A model generated the notes under the pieces. The model did not search any database. It was not told the origin of the DNA and saw nothing but the letters and a program-made list of their open reading frames with translations. From Cladocopium goreaui (lineage: Eukaryota > Sar > Dinophyceae > Suessiales > Symbiodiniaceae), in the NCBI GenBank assembly GCA_947184155.2, contig CAMXCT020000468.1, positions 183,565-247,564 on the forward strand: a stretch of 64,000 nucleotides of DNA. The letters run 5' to 3'. Both the position numbers and the translations under genes were made by a program. Position 1 is the first letter of the stretch; each line of letters begins with the position of its first letter. Shown here piece after piece: positions 20,401 to 28,562 of the stretch.

Positions 20401-21763
20401 CTCCTGGTAGCACGCGTACACTGACCTCACCTGGCAGCAGGCTAAGGGTCGGAAGGGCACCTTGCTCGTAGGCAGGCCGAGCCCATTTATGGAAGTTCGG
20501 TTGTCTGCCTTGGTAGCCATCAAGGATCCTCCGTAAATGACCATGGCGCGGCCAGACTCCAGAGGCTGGGGCCGGAAAAGTGACTAATCCAGACCACTGG
20601 CCTAACAAACTCCACGCATGGCACCAATCTGCAGTAACACGGGTGGACGTGCCAAGCAGAGGAGAGCCAAGTAATCCACTAGCGACTGCTTGCTCAACGT
20701 CTGCAGGTGGATATGTAGTAGCAAGGTAGGCTTCGACATGTCTATGGTAAGCACTGGTAATAACGTGGGCTATTTCATCAGGATCCGTATCCAAGTCCTC
20801 CAAGGCAGTGACAGGTACAGGACTCACATGACCCGAAGCTAATACAATGACCAGACCCGCGTTGATTTCAGTGAATGCCTCACTCACAAGGATGACTCCT
20901 TTGGGCCTACGCGCAGTGGCAGTTTCATCCACGGCTGCTTTGTCCTTCTGGGTAGGTTTGGTTGACCCAGCCGGGGAAGAGTCATCGCTGCTGGACGTCG
21001 CCCGACGAGACATGCGGGGACTCGGGTCTGGCGAATCACCATAGTCAACTTCGTCTGCCAAATTGGCACCGTAGGTGAGCGGAGGGGCTCGTAGTGGATC
21101 AGCTGTTCGGACAGCAATATGGTCCGCACTATGCGATCTAGATAGCTTCGATGGTGGACCAGGCTGCTGCATGTCCCTTCCCGTGTCCACAGAACGCGCA
21201 CGTTTGTGCGATGACGCAATGGGGCTTGACAGTTTGCTCTTTGCAGCTTTGCTTGATGTAGCTGGGCGGGTTGGGTCAGTGCTCGCTAGCCAAAGTTCTC
21301 GTATCTCAAAGAGGGTCACTGGCACACAATCGCTGTCAATCAGTGCAAAATTGATGGTCGGAAAGAGGAACACACAAGCATCAAGGATGTACGTCCCTGC
21401 CCATGTCGGGTGTACCTTATGAAGACCAGTGTCAGTTGAAATGTGGACAAAGACAACTGTGGTGAGTTCTCCATATGGACCGACATAGCGTAACCGTTCT
21501 TTCCACCAAGCAGCGACCATTGGCCAATGGCTGAGTCCAGGCACAGACTTGACCTTGTCCGACTGCAAATCACGATTGTCCGTCACCAAATGCCGTGTGG
21601 TAAGGCAAGAAAGCAGAGCTTTGACTAACCAACCATCGGTACAACTTGTGCCAGTCAGGTCCAGGTAAGGTTTCGCTCCCGTTGACCATTGCAATTTCAT
21701 AGTCATGTCGATCAGGTGCAGCTGTCTTCTTATGGGGGTCTCCAAATCGCCAGTGCTGTTCAA
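17432..21763 (-). CDS. Giant protein with alpha/beta-hydrolase-like domain and SF1 helicase Walker motifs (N-terminal part)
   Basis: 1443 codons from the ATG at 21763. Residues ~170-290 are Ser/Pro-rich and disordered. Around residue 796 is VYGFSAGSYTG, a GxSxG nucleophile elbow typical of alpha/beta hydrolases, followed by plausible acid (LEDRLCVW) and histidine (HSYGH) positions. Near the C-terminus are the Walker A motif GVFGAGKTRS (Lys1325) and LAFMDESQ, the start of the DEAQ box, where a TAG stop interrupts the frame. An alternative N-terminus exists in another frame (ATG at 21899, 109 codons to 21570), and a frameshift near 21700 probably joins the two. Four hairpins lie upstream. A damaged second copy is on the plus strand at 48083-49936. 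Nucleic-acid unwinding is likely; the hydrolase role is inferred. Confidence 0.75.
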   Translation of the reverse strand: MNSTGDLETPIRRQLHLIDMTMKLQWSTGAKPYLDLTGTSCTDGWLVKALLSCLTTRHLVTDNRDLQSDKVKSVPGLSHWPMVAAWWKERLRYVGPYGELTTVVFVHISTDTGLHKVHPTWAGTYILDACVFLFPTINFALIDSDCVPVTLFEIRELWLASTDPTRPATSSKAAKSKLSSPIASSHKRARSVDTGRDMQQPGPPSKLSRSHSADHIAVRTADPLRAPPLTYGANLADEVDYGDSPDPSPRMSRRATSSSDDSSPAGSTKPTQKDKAAVDETATARRPKGVILVSEAFTEINAGLVIVLASGHVSPVPVTALEDLDTDPDEIAHVITSAYHRHVEAYLATTYPPADVEQAVASGLLGSPLLGTSTRVTADWCHAWSLLGQWSGLVTFPAPASGVWPRHGHLRRILDGYQGRQPNFHKWARPAYEQGALPTLSLLPGEVSVRVLPGDKMYQAMAIEPHYMRPAILHGFGTNAKKRMPSSLADLAQFGWLPLAAALFGTQEWKPQWLHHNFLPVVGLRLHAKVPPPPLSQAQLILLCGLWQRKEQSEPSCTSLQQAALLNFGLPLPFREMAKWEVTVNEQAIDVGEVSKQNYIGRQPEAALPVALKGSAEWASWVLSLSEVWQDDAPMQDRPLEVHCSGLGGGLLSGEHDYDIFLQNLAQTKVYGPSLAMTDDWEAHVTQLGLTKTVHEYAVYQLLSTAEGWTAWRDFLPEQFSDQQLLLTRAIRLIEAANIRPAHARPPHPTWSTAIMQIFRCYHPQGKHLFLKSCFPHLVTTADTGGVRDINVYGFSAGSYTGLAVHEILSEFAAFPGLTKVAAIATPPEMMRLATGERRVTLVHCLEDRLCVWKPDSLTEFNYQVVLIEGHPTWSGRAKHSYGHLLFIDLDEGVHEVQRLQITTPQVIPHGLQCEGLLRVLSWVSFDLPEHLKTTLSALLVAAGEGNTELQTVPIVGRDIRDGQPDTEAELQAALIAMIPTPGGSHDEGGLLVRNLLAEFLRGFSLRTLIFLLDMVLPQLDAYHAGRQLQHLQPWVSVELAQQKKRGQTGTRLQVTYQYEAYAGFHVIHLHTDGAPLLLFSAPSDVPMTSPRALCEAGNLGNLEANVMAGRALLGVLQLPDTQQRCVILLVHEKVMPSGTSKNPAQRALKRIAPKLLELVIVSLPIARTFCGRLLDQYLKTMSYFDPAQDWPKPIEDHVSMAVVWEELAFLGDTRSRHELLVFAQANQSRLPLAMGIVQPHIPVRRMASERKTQLTDALVRILSRFLTPATISMDGAHDSYYREHLLPLAAHGDGHVLTVSIALLLAILTGRSDLCIAGVFGAGKTRSLAVLLIALSCELKDFVAIIYTKENVAAKALADQLSDLAPPTIRSFGRLIGRMEEGKGEAYASKIDVRCSDRNRIIAHKNVLIATGGSATAEMAMRYSTFGHWISRTWLAFMDESQ

Positions 21764-21899
21764 TTGATAGATTCAGCCCGTACTCAGTCGAAATGCTCTT
21801 GTGCTGTTCAAGTGCGTAGAGCAAGTCAAAGAAGCTGATGGCAGGGTTCTTTGCGTACCAGGACTTCACAACTTGTTCCCTGGAAAGCAGAGACATCAC
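21570..21899 (-). CDS. Probable true N-terminus of the helicase protein, in a shifted frame
   Basis: 109 codons beginning MMSLLSREQ and overlapping the start of the 1443-codon frame by ~190 nt in another frame. It starts 73 nt after the nearest leader hairpin (21972-21990), the usual distance in this cluster, and its residue composition looks protein-like until about residue 70. A one-base indel near 21700 would join it to the main frame. It could instead be a separate short upstream ORF. No domain recognised. Confidence 0.45.
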   Translation of the reverse strand: MMSLLSREQVVKSWYAKNPAISFFDLLYALEQHKSISTEYGLNLSIEQHWRFGDPHKKTAAPDRHDYEIAMVNGSETLPGPDWHKLYRWLVSQSSAFLPYHTAFGDGQS

Positions 21900-21971
21900 A
21901 CTGTGCAGTTCCTGTGTAGCTAATTTGGGTGTAAAAGTTATAAAGGGGGAGGGTGGGAGGTGTTGAGAATC

Positions 21972-22491
21972 CTGACACGTCTTTGGTCAGAAGACTCAAG
22001 CACTCCAGTCAGTATCGAAAGTCAAAAACAGCGAAAGAAGGGAAGACCAAAGCAAGACCAACAAAACAGACAACAACCAGAAAAGGCCAAGAGCAACAAA
22101 AACTAAAGAAAAAAAGGGGGGGAGGGGGCAAGTGTTGAAAAACCTGACACGTCTTTGGCCAGGCAGTTCAAGCACCTTAACAGGAAACAAGAGGAATCAA
22201 CAAAAACCCAACACTCAAAATATTAAGACACGACAGCACAACCGAGGCGGCGCACAAGGCAGTGAGGGAGATAAGTGAAATCAGGGGGGGAAGGAACGGG
22301 ACAAGAGAAGCTGGAAGCCCTGACAGTCTTTAGTCAGAGAATCCAGGCACGAGAGTGAAAAGGAGAAAGAGAGGGAAAGGGAGGGAGCAGACCACAAGGA
22401 CGAGTCAAAGAACAAAAGAGGAGAGGAGAGAACAAAAGAAAGAGAGGGGTGGTGAGAGAGGCGCTGGTAGCCCTGGCACGTCTTTGGCCAG
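21972..22491 (-). promoter_or_regulatory. Helicase leader: four covarying hairpins
   Basis: Hairpins at 21972-21990 (CTGAC/GTCAG), 22144-22162 (CTGAC/GCCAG), 22320-22337 (CTGAC/GTCAG with the shorter loop AGTCTTTA) and 22473-22491 (CTGGC/GCCAG). Each has its own outer stem: TTGAG/CTCAA with GTG/CAC, TTGAA/TTCAA with GTG/CAC, TGGA/TCCA, and CTGGT/ACCAG with GGC/GCC. Intervening sequence is purine-rich on the plus strand, so pyrimidine-rich in gene sense. Confidence 0.7.
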
Positions 22492-22755
22492 AAAAACCAG
22501 AAGCCAAATGGAAAGGAGAGAAAGGAGTCAGGTGAAAAGAGATAACGCAATGAGGGGCACTATCGTGGAATAAGGTCCCAATGCACGAAAGATCAAGGTG
22601 TAATCTGTTGTATGACAAAACAAGACTGTAGTAATACCCTTCGCCCAATCACCGGAAAGGTTTGTTATATCGATCCCTCACCGAGGTAAGGAGGCACTAT
22701 ATATTTCCCGTTTCTGGAACTAAGCTGAGGCAGCAGGTCTGTCTACTGCTGTACT

Positions 22756-22772
22756 TTGAGCCGATAGGATCG
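22756..22772 (-). other. SL-like sequence upstream of the helicase leader
   Basis: Plus strand TTGAGCCGATAGGATCG. The TTGAGCC block matches the complement of the dinoflagellate SL 3' end, and the following GATAG resembles the better relic at 29546-29563. The first hairpin of the helicase leader follows 265 nt later in gene sense. Confidence 0.3.
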
Positions 22773-22961
22773 CAGGGAGCGGTAGCTACATGTAACAGAG
22801 CACACGATACTTGTGTAATTAAGGACATCATGGTTCAAATGAAAGATGTGACTAATGTGTACTGCTCTTTTCGTTTTTTCCTAGGATCACAAGCAGGCCA
22901 GAATTCAGCCTTTACCTGGTGCCAGCCTCTCACTGGGAGAGTGTTCATCTGGAGCACACAA

Positions 22962-24080
22962 TTAGTCGACTTGGTGCAGGAATGTTTCTTCCCGGTTGAA
23001 TACCGGGGGTGATTGCAGCTCATTTCGTATTCGTACTGGTAAATACAGTCCTTCGAGTATTCTGCGCCATCGGAACGTAGCGAAATTTGTCTGTCGAGAC
23101 TGTTTTTCAATGATATGTTGGTATTTCCACACAGTTTGATTCATGATAGTGGTGGCCCTATCTGTCAGAGCTGTGGGTTTCACTCGCGCCAGAGAAGATT
23201 GCTCACTTCTCACCACGTCTGTTGCGCTACGGAATTGCTGTAGCATGTCAATGACCGTGTCTTCAGCACTCTGCGCAGCAGCAGCTTGTACAGCGTTGAA
23301 GACTTCTTTACGGGCAGGGTGACCGTGCCATTGCAGTGAATGGCAAAGCACGGAGGCAATCGCAATCTCCTGCCACGGGTCCGCTTGTGCGTCTAGGAGC
23401 AGCTGTACATTTGTCCTGTGCCGATGGAGGACAGCAAGGAAGAGGGGTGGTAGCGCTCCTTTCACGGGTATCACCGAGGCACCAGCCTCAAGCAAAGTTT
23501 GAACAAGCTGCGAGCTGCCCAACTCAACTGCTAATTCCAACATGGTGGTAGGTTGCGTTTTGGGCGGGATGATATTGGGGTCAGCTTGGGCTTGTAACAA
23601 TAGATAAGTTAAACTGGCCCCATGTCGAGGGAAGCAGTGGCCAGCAGTAGGCTGGTAAGCATACGGATCAGCAGAGTGGTCTCGAAGGATAGCAGAGGCT
23701 ACTAATGTGCTGATATGCCCTCCCTCCGTCGTCACGTCCATAAGGCCTACGCCCCTGCCAAGAAGATAGCTTACATCAATCGCGTCTTTGTGATAAATGG
23801 CAGTTATAAGGTCTTGATATTGCTGTGCTGACGGGACTTGCAATGACTGCACTATATAGCATAATGTTGCCTCATTTGTATCAGTGTCGAATTGAACAGC
23901 CCTCAATGGAGATTGGATTACTGACGAGCTGTCTGCGTAGAGGACCACTTGGAAGGGTGAGTCCAACCTAAGCATCATCGCCGTCTGTTTCATAATATCC
24001 CATCCGAGAGTTGTCCGTTCCAAGACGTCCATCGTCAGGGCTGTTTCGCCAAGGATTCCATGGCGCACACGGAGTCGCAT
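22962..24080 (-). CDS. Ankyrin-repeat protein
   Basis: 372 codons from the ATG at 24080. An ATG further upstream (24158) is also in frame, but it would place the leader hairpin inside the coding region, so the downstream start is preferred. Residues ~91-116, 179-204 and 211-235 fit ankyrin repeats, for example TMLELAVELGSSQLVQTLLEAGA and PPLFLAVLHRHRTNVQLLLDAQADP. The N-terminal ~90 residues and the basic C-terminus are not recognised. Ankyrin repeats bind other proteins; the partner is unknown. The stop lies 190 nt before the SL-like element of the helicase unit, so spacing is tight. Confidence 0.7.
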   Translation of the reverse strand: MRLRVRHGILGETALTMDVLERTTLGWDIMKQTAMMLRLDSPFQVVLYADSSSVIQSPLRAVQFDTDTNEATLCYIVQSLQVPSAQQYQDLITAIYHKDAIDVSYLLGRGVGLMDVTTEGGHISTLVASAILRDHSADPYAYQPTAGHCFPRHGASLTYLLLQAQADPNIIPPKTQPTTMLELAVELGSSQLVQTLLEAGASVIPVKGALPPLFLAVLHRHRTNVQLLLDAQADPWQEIAIASVLCHSLQWHGHPARKEVFNAVQAAAAQSAEDTVIDMLQQFRSATDVVRSEQSSLARVKPTALTDRATTIMNQTVWKYQHIIEKQSRQTNFATFRWRRILEGLYLPVRIRNELQSPPVFNREETFLHQVD

Positions 24081-24111
24081 ACTTGCCCTGTAAAAAGAAG
24101 CGGAGGCAACC

Positions 24112-24129
24112 CTGACAGTCTTTAGCCAG
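24112..24129 (-). promoter_or_regulatory. Hairpin in ankyrin gene leader
   Basis: Inner stem CTGAC/GCCAG with shortened loop AGTCTTTA; outer stem GCG-AGGC/GCCT-CGC with one bulged G. It ends 32 nt before the chosen ATG at 24080. Confidence 0.65.
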
Positions 24130-24242
24130 AGAGGCCTCGCACTTATGACTGCAACCACAAAACTCGTATAGGTAAGGGCTAGGAAGGATACTGAGGGGTA
24201 TGTCTGGAAGTGTAAAAAGTCAACAAAGTCTGACCATCTATA

Positions 24243-24262
24243 TTTGAGCCAGAATTGCTTTG
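24243..24262 (-). other. SL-like sequence upstream of ankyrin gene
   Basis: Plus strand TTTGAGCCAGAATTGCTTTG matches the complement of the dinoflagellate SL at about 15 of 21 positions, including TTGAGCCA and AAT. It sits 113 nt upstream of the hairpin. Confidence 0.35.
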
Positions 24263-24763
24263 CAGATCAAAAAGGGAAACATGGCTACACGGTCTCATGG
24301 ACATGCAAGACAACACATTGTATACATAACAGCAGGTCAGATGCTACAGGCGCGCGCTGTATAGCCTGTCTGTGATAACATAGGTCTAAAAGATACGGCA
24401 ATCTAGTTAGTATGAGACTTGACTTGTATCAGGAAACGTTGGTGATGATCAGAAATCCAGTGCTTTTATTTGAGCTAAAAATGTTGCAGGCCCTCTATCG
24501 AGCAGCGTGGCAAAAGGCTTCATGCTCACCAAAGACACCTCCTGCATGAGTGCAATGGAAAATTACCGCAAACAATGTTTTATATGCATTCTTAGATGTT
24601 GCACTCTAATCGACTTTCACTGATCTATCAGCAGGCATACCATCTAGTGCAATTACTACCATCTTTTCACGTCCTGCATCCTCGGGGTGAGGAAAGGGCC
24701 ACAGTCTTCGCTGCGGTTCCTTCGGACTGTATACAGCATGCAAATGTCAAAATCTAATGTCGC

Positions 24764-25927
24764 TCAGTTTTGACTTCCCTCTGTAGCTGGATCTGTGCAG
24801 GATTCAGTCGGAGCAGCTGAAGCAGCTTGCACCAAATCTTCCTCTTTAGCCGTGGCTTGTTCGTGCTCGATCTGCACTAAATTGCTCACAACTTCTTCCA
24901 TTTGGGTGGCTGCCTCCATGACAAAAGTTAATAGAGTGCGTGCATAAGCCAGCTGTTTAGCAGCCCGGGCCCGGCCCTCTGCCGCAGGTCCTAGTGGCGG
25001 TACCTCACCATGCCGCCACATTGTGACTTTGCTGGTTGTATGGGTTGGCATTGCAGCTGATTTAGTCTCAGACTGATCCGCAAAGGTCGCATGGAGTTTT
25101 TGCAGATCACGTGCACTGTAATTCCCAGACGGGTCAAGCTGTTGAGTACTTGTTTGTCCCGAGGGGTCAGAGTACTTTCTCTTGCCATGTAGGTTCTCTT
25201 CTCTTCGCGGCATAGACTTCATGGCACTCTTGTGTTCAAAGCCAGTCTTGAAAGTTTCGTGAACTGCTGAATTACAGCGGGATTCTCTGTTCAGGGCGAC
25301 GGTTTTGTCCGTCACCTTGCCTGAGCTATTGGTCAGTTCAGTGAAAGGCCAGCACGGTGTGCGATTTGCCAGGATATTATGTTCATGCATCCTGTCGACA
25401 TAGAAATGATTCAATTTCTCATTGTGTTGGTGGTTCGTGATGACAGCAAATCTTCTGGGACTAACCCAAATCCATAAATCTTCCTGAAAGGACTCTGTGG
25501 CATAGAAGGGCCATATCTGTCGGCCTCCCATTTCCACAAACCAGAAGTTGGTATAGATGTCATCACTGGCCTCAGTATCTATGTGACAGAAATCATGCGA
25601 CAATTTGGCGGAGCTGGACCCTGGATAGGCCCAGTCCGGCGGGCTCTTCATGTCGTCATTGAGGATAATATTCCAGCATTCTCCATTGATGCACATTCTA
25701 TATTCATAGAAAGACCACGCATGGAGCTGCTTGGCGTGCTCATAACAGCCCTGCTGCCGATAGACCTGGATGCCATCGTATTCCGTAATGTAGGACTCTT
25801 TGTACTCAGGTCGCTGGTATTCACTGTGAGCCTCAGTATCATTATTGCCTCCAGCTGGGCCCTCTTGGTCAGGCCCAGTCAGTGGGCCTGCCTTCAGCGT
25901 GACCTTATCACCGATCCAGTGCGCCAT
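24764..25927 (-). CDS. Uncharacterised protein, paralogue 1 (387 codons)
   Basis: Not a family I recognise. The central part (residues ~70-230) is clearly related to the broken gene at 28563-29373: NGECWNI aligns with NGEKWNI, WVSPRRFAV with WANSRRFAI, HEHNILANR with HAYNILGNR, and RCNSAVHE with RINSAVHE. It is rich in aromatic residues. After ~240 comes a basic, Ser/Gln-rich linker, and the last ~80 residues (AKQLAYARTLLTFVMEAATQMEEVV...) look like an amphipathic helix or coiled coil. A hairpin and an SL-like sequence lie upstream. The gene is intact, with no frameshift seen. Function unknown. Confidence 0.65.
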   Translation of the reverse strand: MAHWIGDKVTLKAGPLTGPDQEGPAGGNNDTEAHSEYQRPEYKESYITEYDGIQVYRQQGCYEHAKQLHAWSFYEYRMCINGECWNIILNDDMKSPPDWAYPGSSSAKLSHDFCHIDTEASDDIYTNFWFVEMGGRQIWPFYATESFQEDLWIWVSPRRFAVITNHQHNEKLNHFYVDRMHEHNILANRTPCWPFTELTNSSGKVTDKTVALNRESRCNSAVHETFKTGFEHKSAMKSMPRREENLHGKRKYSDPSGQTSTQQLDPSGNYSARDLQKLHATFADQSETKSAAMPTHTTSKVTMWRHGEVPPLGPAAEGRARAAKQLAYARTLLTFVMEAATQMEEVVSNLVQIEHEQATAKEEDLVQAASAAPTESCTDPATEGSQN

Positions 25928-26154
25928 GACTGCCCACCGGAGTGCACAAAGGTATGGCAGAAGGAGGGACAGAGAGCAGGAAGGGAGAACGAGGAATCAG
26001 ACACAAATGACGGACAGGGATGGACCAGGGAGCACACTTGAAGTACCAACAGTCACGGTAAGCTGAAGGGGTAGCAGAAAAGGAGACAGCCAAAGGGAGG
26101 GGAAAGATGAAGAAGGCAAATAGAGGGAAGGTAAAATAGAGAGAGGGTACTCCC

Positions 26155-26173
26155 CTGACACGTCTTTAGTCAG
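26155..26173 (-). promoter_or_regulatory. Hairpin in leader of paralogue 1
   Basis: Inner stem CTGAC/GTCAG, loop ACGTCTTTA. The outer stem ACTCC/GGAGT is separated by only one base on each side, so the helix is nearly continuous. It lies 228 nt upstream of the ATG at 25927. Confidence 0.65.
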
Positions 26174-26205
26174 AGGAGTGGGAGCCCTGCACATGGGAGG
26201 GTGGT

Positions 26206-26225
26206 TTGAGCCACGGAAATGCGGC
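26206..26225 (-). other. SL-like sequence upstream of paralogue 1
   Basis: Plus strand TTGAGCCACGGAAATGCGGC. TTGAGCCA and AAATG match the SL complement with a three-base insertion between them. It lies 33 nt upstream of the hairpin. Confidence 0.3.
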
Positions 26226-26421
26226 AGGGTATACAATATCGTTGACAGATCTCAATCTGCAGAACTTGACCAAAGTGGGCAAGTGTACTCATGAGTACCG
26301 CTGCTGATCATGCTCTCTGTCATGACGGAACCTACCACTTCATTTTTGCCAGAATTTTCTCTCATTGCAATATCACCCTTGAGTACGATAGGCAAGCCCC
26401 TGCTTCGAGCCGGTTGATTCA

Positions 26422-26817
26422 TCAGAAACTTGTTAAACAGTGAGTAAGTTCGGTATAACTGTGCTGTACATGAGCCAGGGCTATGTACACCGTAGATGAA
26501 TCTGTGAGGCCTATTCCTTCACGGGAAAGCTGTTCAAGCAGCAATCCATCAAGGCACCCTACCGTCTCTTCTTTGATTGAAAAAACGCAGGGGGTCCTGT
26601 GCATGAGTCCATTGGATATGAGGAGGTAGTCTTGAATTTGTTGTTCTTCAAGTCTGATTACTGCATGTGTAGCAGTGTGTGCAATCCAAGTCGCAGCATC
26701 AGGCATTCGTAGGTGTAATATTAGCAGTTCGATGTTGTCTCCTATAACTCCAGATGGAGGTCTTGCTTCGAGCGATATTGCGCCGATAACTCCATCCACT
26801 ACATCTAAGTGCTTCAT
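26422..26817 (-). CDS. Small uncharacterised protein (131 codons)
   Basis: Open frame from the ATG at 26817 with ordinary protein-like composition and no low-complexity. No domain or membrane segment recognised. It sits between two larger cluster genes in the same direction; an SL-like sequence is 138 nt upstream but no hairpin of the common type was found. It could be a separate gene or the remnant of a larger one. Confidence 0.45.
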   Translation of the reverse strand: MKHLDVVDGVIGAISLEARPPSGVIGDNIELLILHLRMPDAATWIAHTATHAVIRLEEQQIQDYLLISNGLMHRTPCVFSIKEETVGCLDGLLLEQLSREGIGLTDSSTVYIALAHVQHSYTELTHCLTSF

Positions 26818-26954
26818 TTCATCACCATGGCAAGTCAGTGTGCGCTGTCTGGCTATGACTCTATGTCTAGCGTTAATTGCTTGAAAACATCAATTAAACT
26901 CCAAGGATGTATACTGGGTAGTATTTGTGGGAATTGTGTTGTGAGGTAGCCATT

Positions 26955-26976
26955 CTTGAGCACACGATGGCAAGCG
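26955..26976 (-). other. SL-like sequence upstream of the 131-codon gene
   Basis: Plus strand contains CTTGAGC and ATGGC in the order and nearly the spacing of the SL complement (CTTGAGC, CAAA, ATGGC), with five bases instead of four between them. It lies only 86 nt past the stop of the next gene upstream. Confidence 0.3.
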
Positions 26977-27061
26977 AAGGTAATGAGTGGCCCGTAAATC
27001 GTGCAAATTCCACTGATCTGAGATACGGCGACTCTAAAATCCCCAGTCATTTCACTTTTTG

Positions 27062-27808
27062 TTACAGGAGGACGACTTCCGGCGCACTTAACTCTCTGTC
27101 GGGGTTGCGAATGGCCGCAGTGGGCTGATCCTGCACGAGGAGATTAAACCTTATGGCGGGAGCCATCATTCTGGCTACATCCGCTAGGAGCGTGCTTGGT
27201 TGGAGTCTTTGCACTGTTGAATTGGTCCCAGCTGCTATGGTGGTCCAGATGCGGAGATTGGGTGGCAACCCTGACCGTAATAGTAGAAAAGCAACTTCCA
27301 CGACTGTATCAGCTGCTTGCCGCATGGTCCTGCGGTCCAGAAAGCCGCCCAGGGTCGCAGTGATGTGTATTGTCTGAATGATCAGCCGAAATGGTCGGGC
27401 ATCTATTGGTACTGGAGCAAGTCCCGCCTGATCGGTCATGCCTCCATCAGCAGCTGGAACTAAGTATAGGCGGTTGACCCACAAACCTCGTGTAGACGGA
27501 CAACTAAAACCTGCCACTCGGACTATGTCCTCGTACGATGCTGCTAGCGCTGTCAAAAGATGCTGTGTGATGCGCTGTCCGTCCAATTCAACCTGCTGAA
27601 GGTCAGCTTCTAAGGTGTTATATATCAATTGCAATCCATGTGCTTCTTCTGGGAAAAAGGTGACACATCCACACTGTACTAGCCGTACTGTACGCCTGAG
27701 GTCTCGCACAGCCACCATAAGGTCTTGTGCTGCTTCCAAACTATATAGAATCATCTTTACCGGCATAGAGAACTGGTGTTCTTCTCCGCGAAGTCGCACA
27801 TACTCCAT
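27062..27808 (-). CDS. Uncharacterised protein (248 codons)
   Basis: Open frame from the ATG at 27808, 117 nt after a leader hairpin. The sequence is mixed hydrophobic and charged, with no low-complexity tracts or clear membrane segments. I recognise no family. Same strand as its neighbours; its stop is 86 nt from the SL-like sequence of the next unit. Its length and leader architecture favour a real gene. Confidence 0.6.
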   Translation of the reverse strand: MEYVRLRGEEHQFSMPVKMILYSLEAAQDLMVAVRDLRRTVRLVQCGCVTFFPEEAHGLQLIYNTLEADLQQVELDGQRITQHLLTALAASYEDIVRVAGFSCPSTRGLWVNRLYLVPAADGGMTDQAGLAPVPIDARPFRLIIQTIHITATLGGFLDRRTMRQAADTVVEVAFLLLRSGLPPNLRIWTTIAAGTNSTVQRLQPSTLLADVARMMAPAIRFNLLVQDQPTAAIRNPDRELSAPEVVLL

Positions 27809-27924
27809 GGCAGTACGGGCAGAGAGAGTGGAGGCCCACTACATACAGATTGCTAGCTTGCGAATACGGTGAAAGGGACATTAGGATGGCAACTGGTGGA
27901 TGTTGTTGTGGGTCAGTTGCAATC

Positions 27925-27943
27925 CCGACACGTCTTTGGTCGG
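27925..27943 (-). promoter_or_regulatory. Hairpin in leader of 248-codon gene
   Basis: Inner stem CCGAC/GTCGG, a two-sided change from the usual CTGAC/GTCAG. Loop ACGTCTTTG. Outer stem GGTCA-GTTGC/GCAAC-TGACC with a single bulged G. This is one of the clearest cases of the structure. Confidence 0.75.
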
Positions 27944-28351
27944 AAAGGCAACGTGACCGTCATGGTGATCGTATTTCAGGTCAGGACATGTCAAATATTG
28001 GTACATGTTGGTTATGACACTATGATGACTGTCTCGCTGGGGTACCTCAGCCAGTGTGATGGAGAGGATGAAATCAAGTTCCTATCCCGTTGTCGCTGAA
28101 CTACGCTCAAATCTAATCTTCACACCCTTGAACTAGAGAAGAGCCTAGGACACTGAGTGAGTTACCGATTGTGTACGAATTAATACTAGAAAGCAAGTAC
28201 AGACAAGTTAAATACAGGTTGGGGGTCATCCTAAGCCCTTCCTTGAACGTTACGTACAATCGCACTCGTAGAAATGTCATCTAGCTTGCTAGTAGGTATG
28301 CAAGGGATATTGCTTGTTCGGCATGCCAGCTTAGGTAGGATGAAATACCTG

Positions 28352-28366
28352 TGAGCCAACAGGAAA
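28352..28366 (-). other. Weak SL-like sequence upstream of 248-codon gene
   Basis: Plus strand TGAGCCAACAGG matches the SL complement for eight bases and then loosely. A second weak candidate (CTTGAACTAG...GCCTAGG) is at 28125-28147. Neither is convincing alone. Confidence 0.2.
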
Positions 28367-28562
28367 GCATGTTCACACTGCAGTCATCGCCGGCACTGTC
28401 AAGAGGAGGATTGCTGGCCCCTAATAGGTAAGCATGTGGTTCAGTTCACATAAAGTTATTTACAAGACGTGCGAAAATCACCACATGAAAAGCTGCCCAA
28501 GGAGCCCCTCTTTTGATTGCCTGACGATCAACTTCGCTGGACTTCTGCTCACTCATTGTGCC

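Noticed and set aside
14324..21763. Helitron replication protein
   Set aside because: The helicase is of SF1 UPF1/DNA2 type with a VALTRA motif, but no Rep HUH motif or Helitron termini were seen.
27925..27943. Iron-responsive-element-like hairpin (bulged base five pairs below a loop)
   Set aside because: The apical loop is nine bases and does not match CAGUGN. The bulge sits below an internal loop rather than five pairs below the apical loop.
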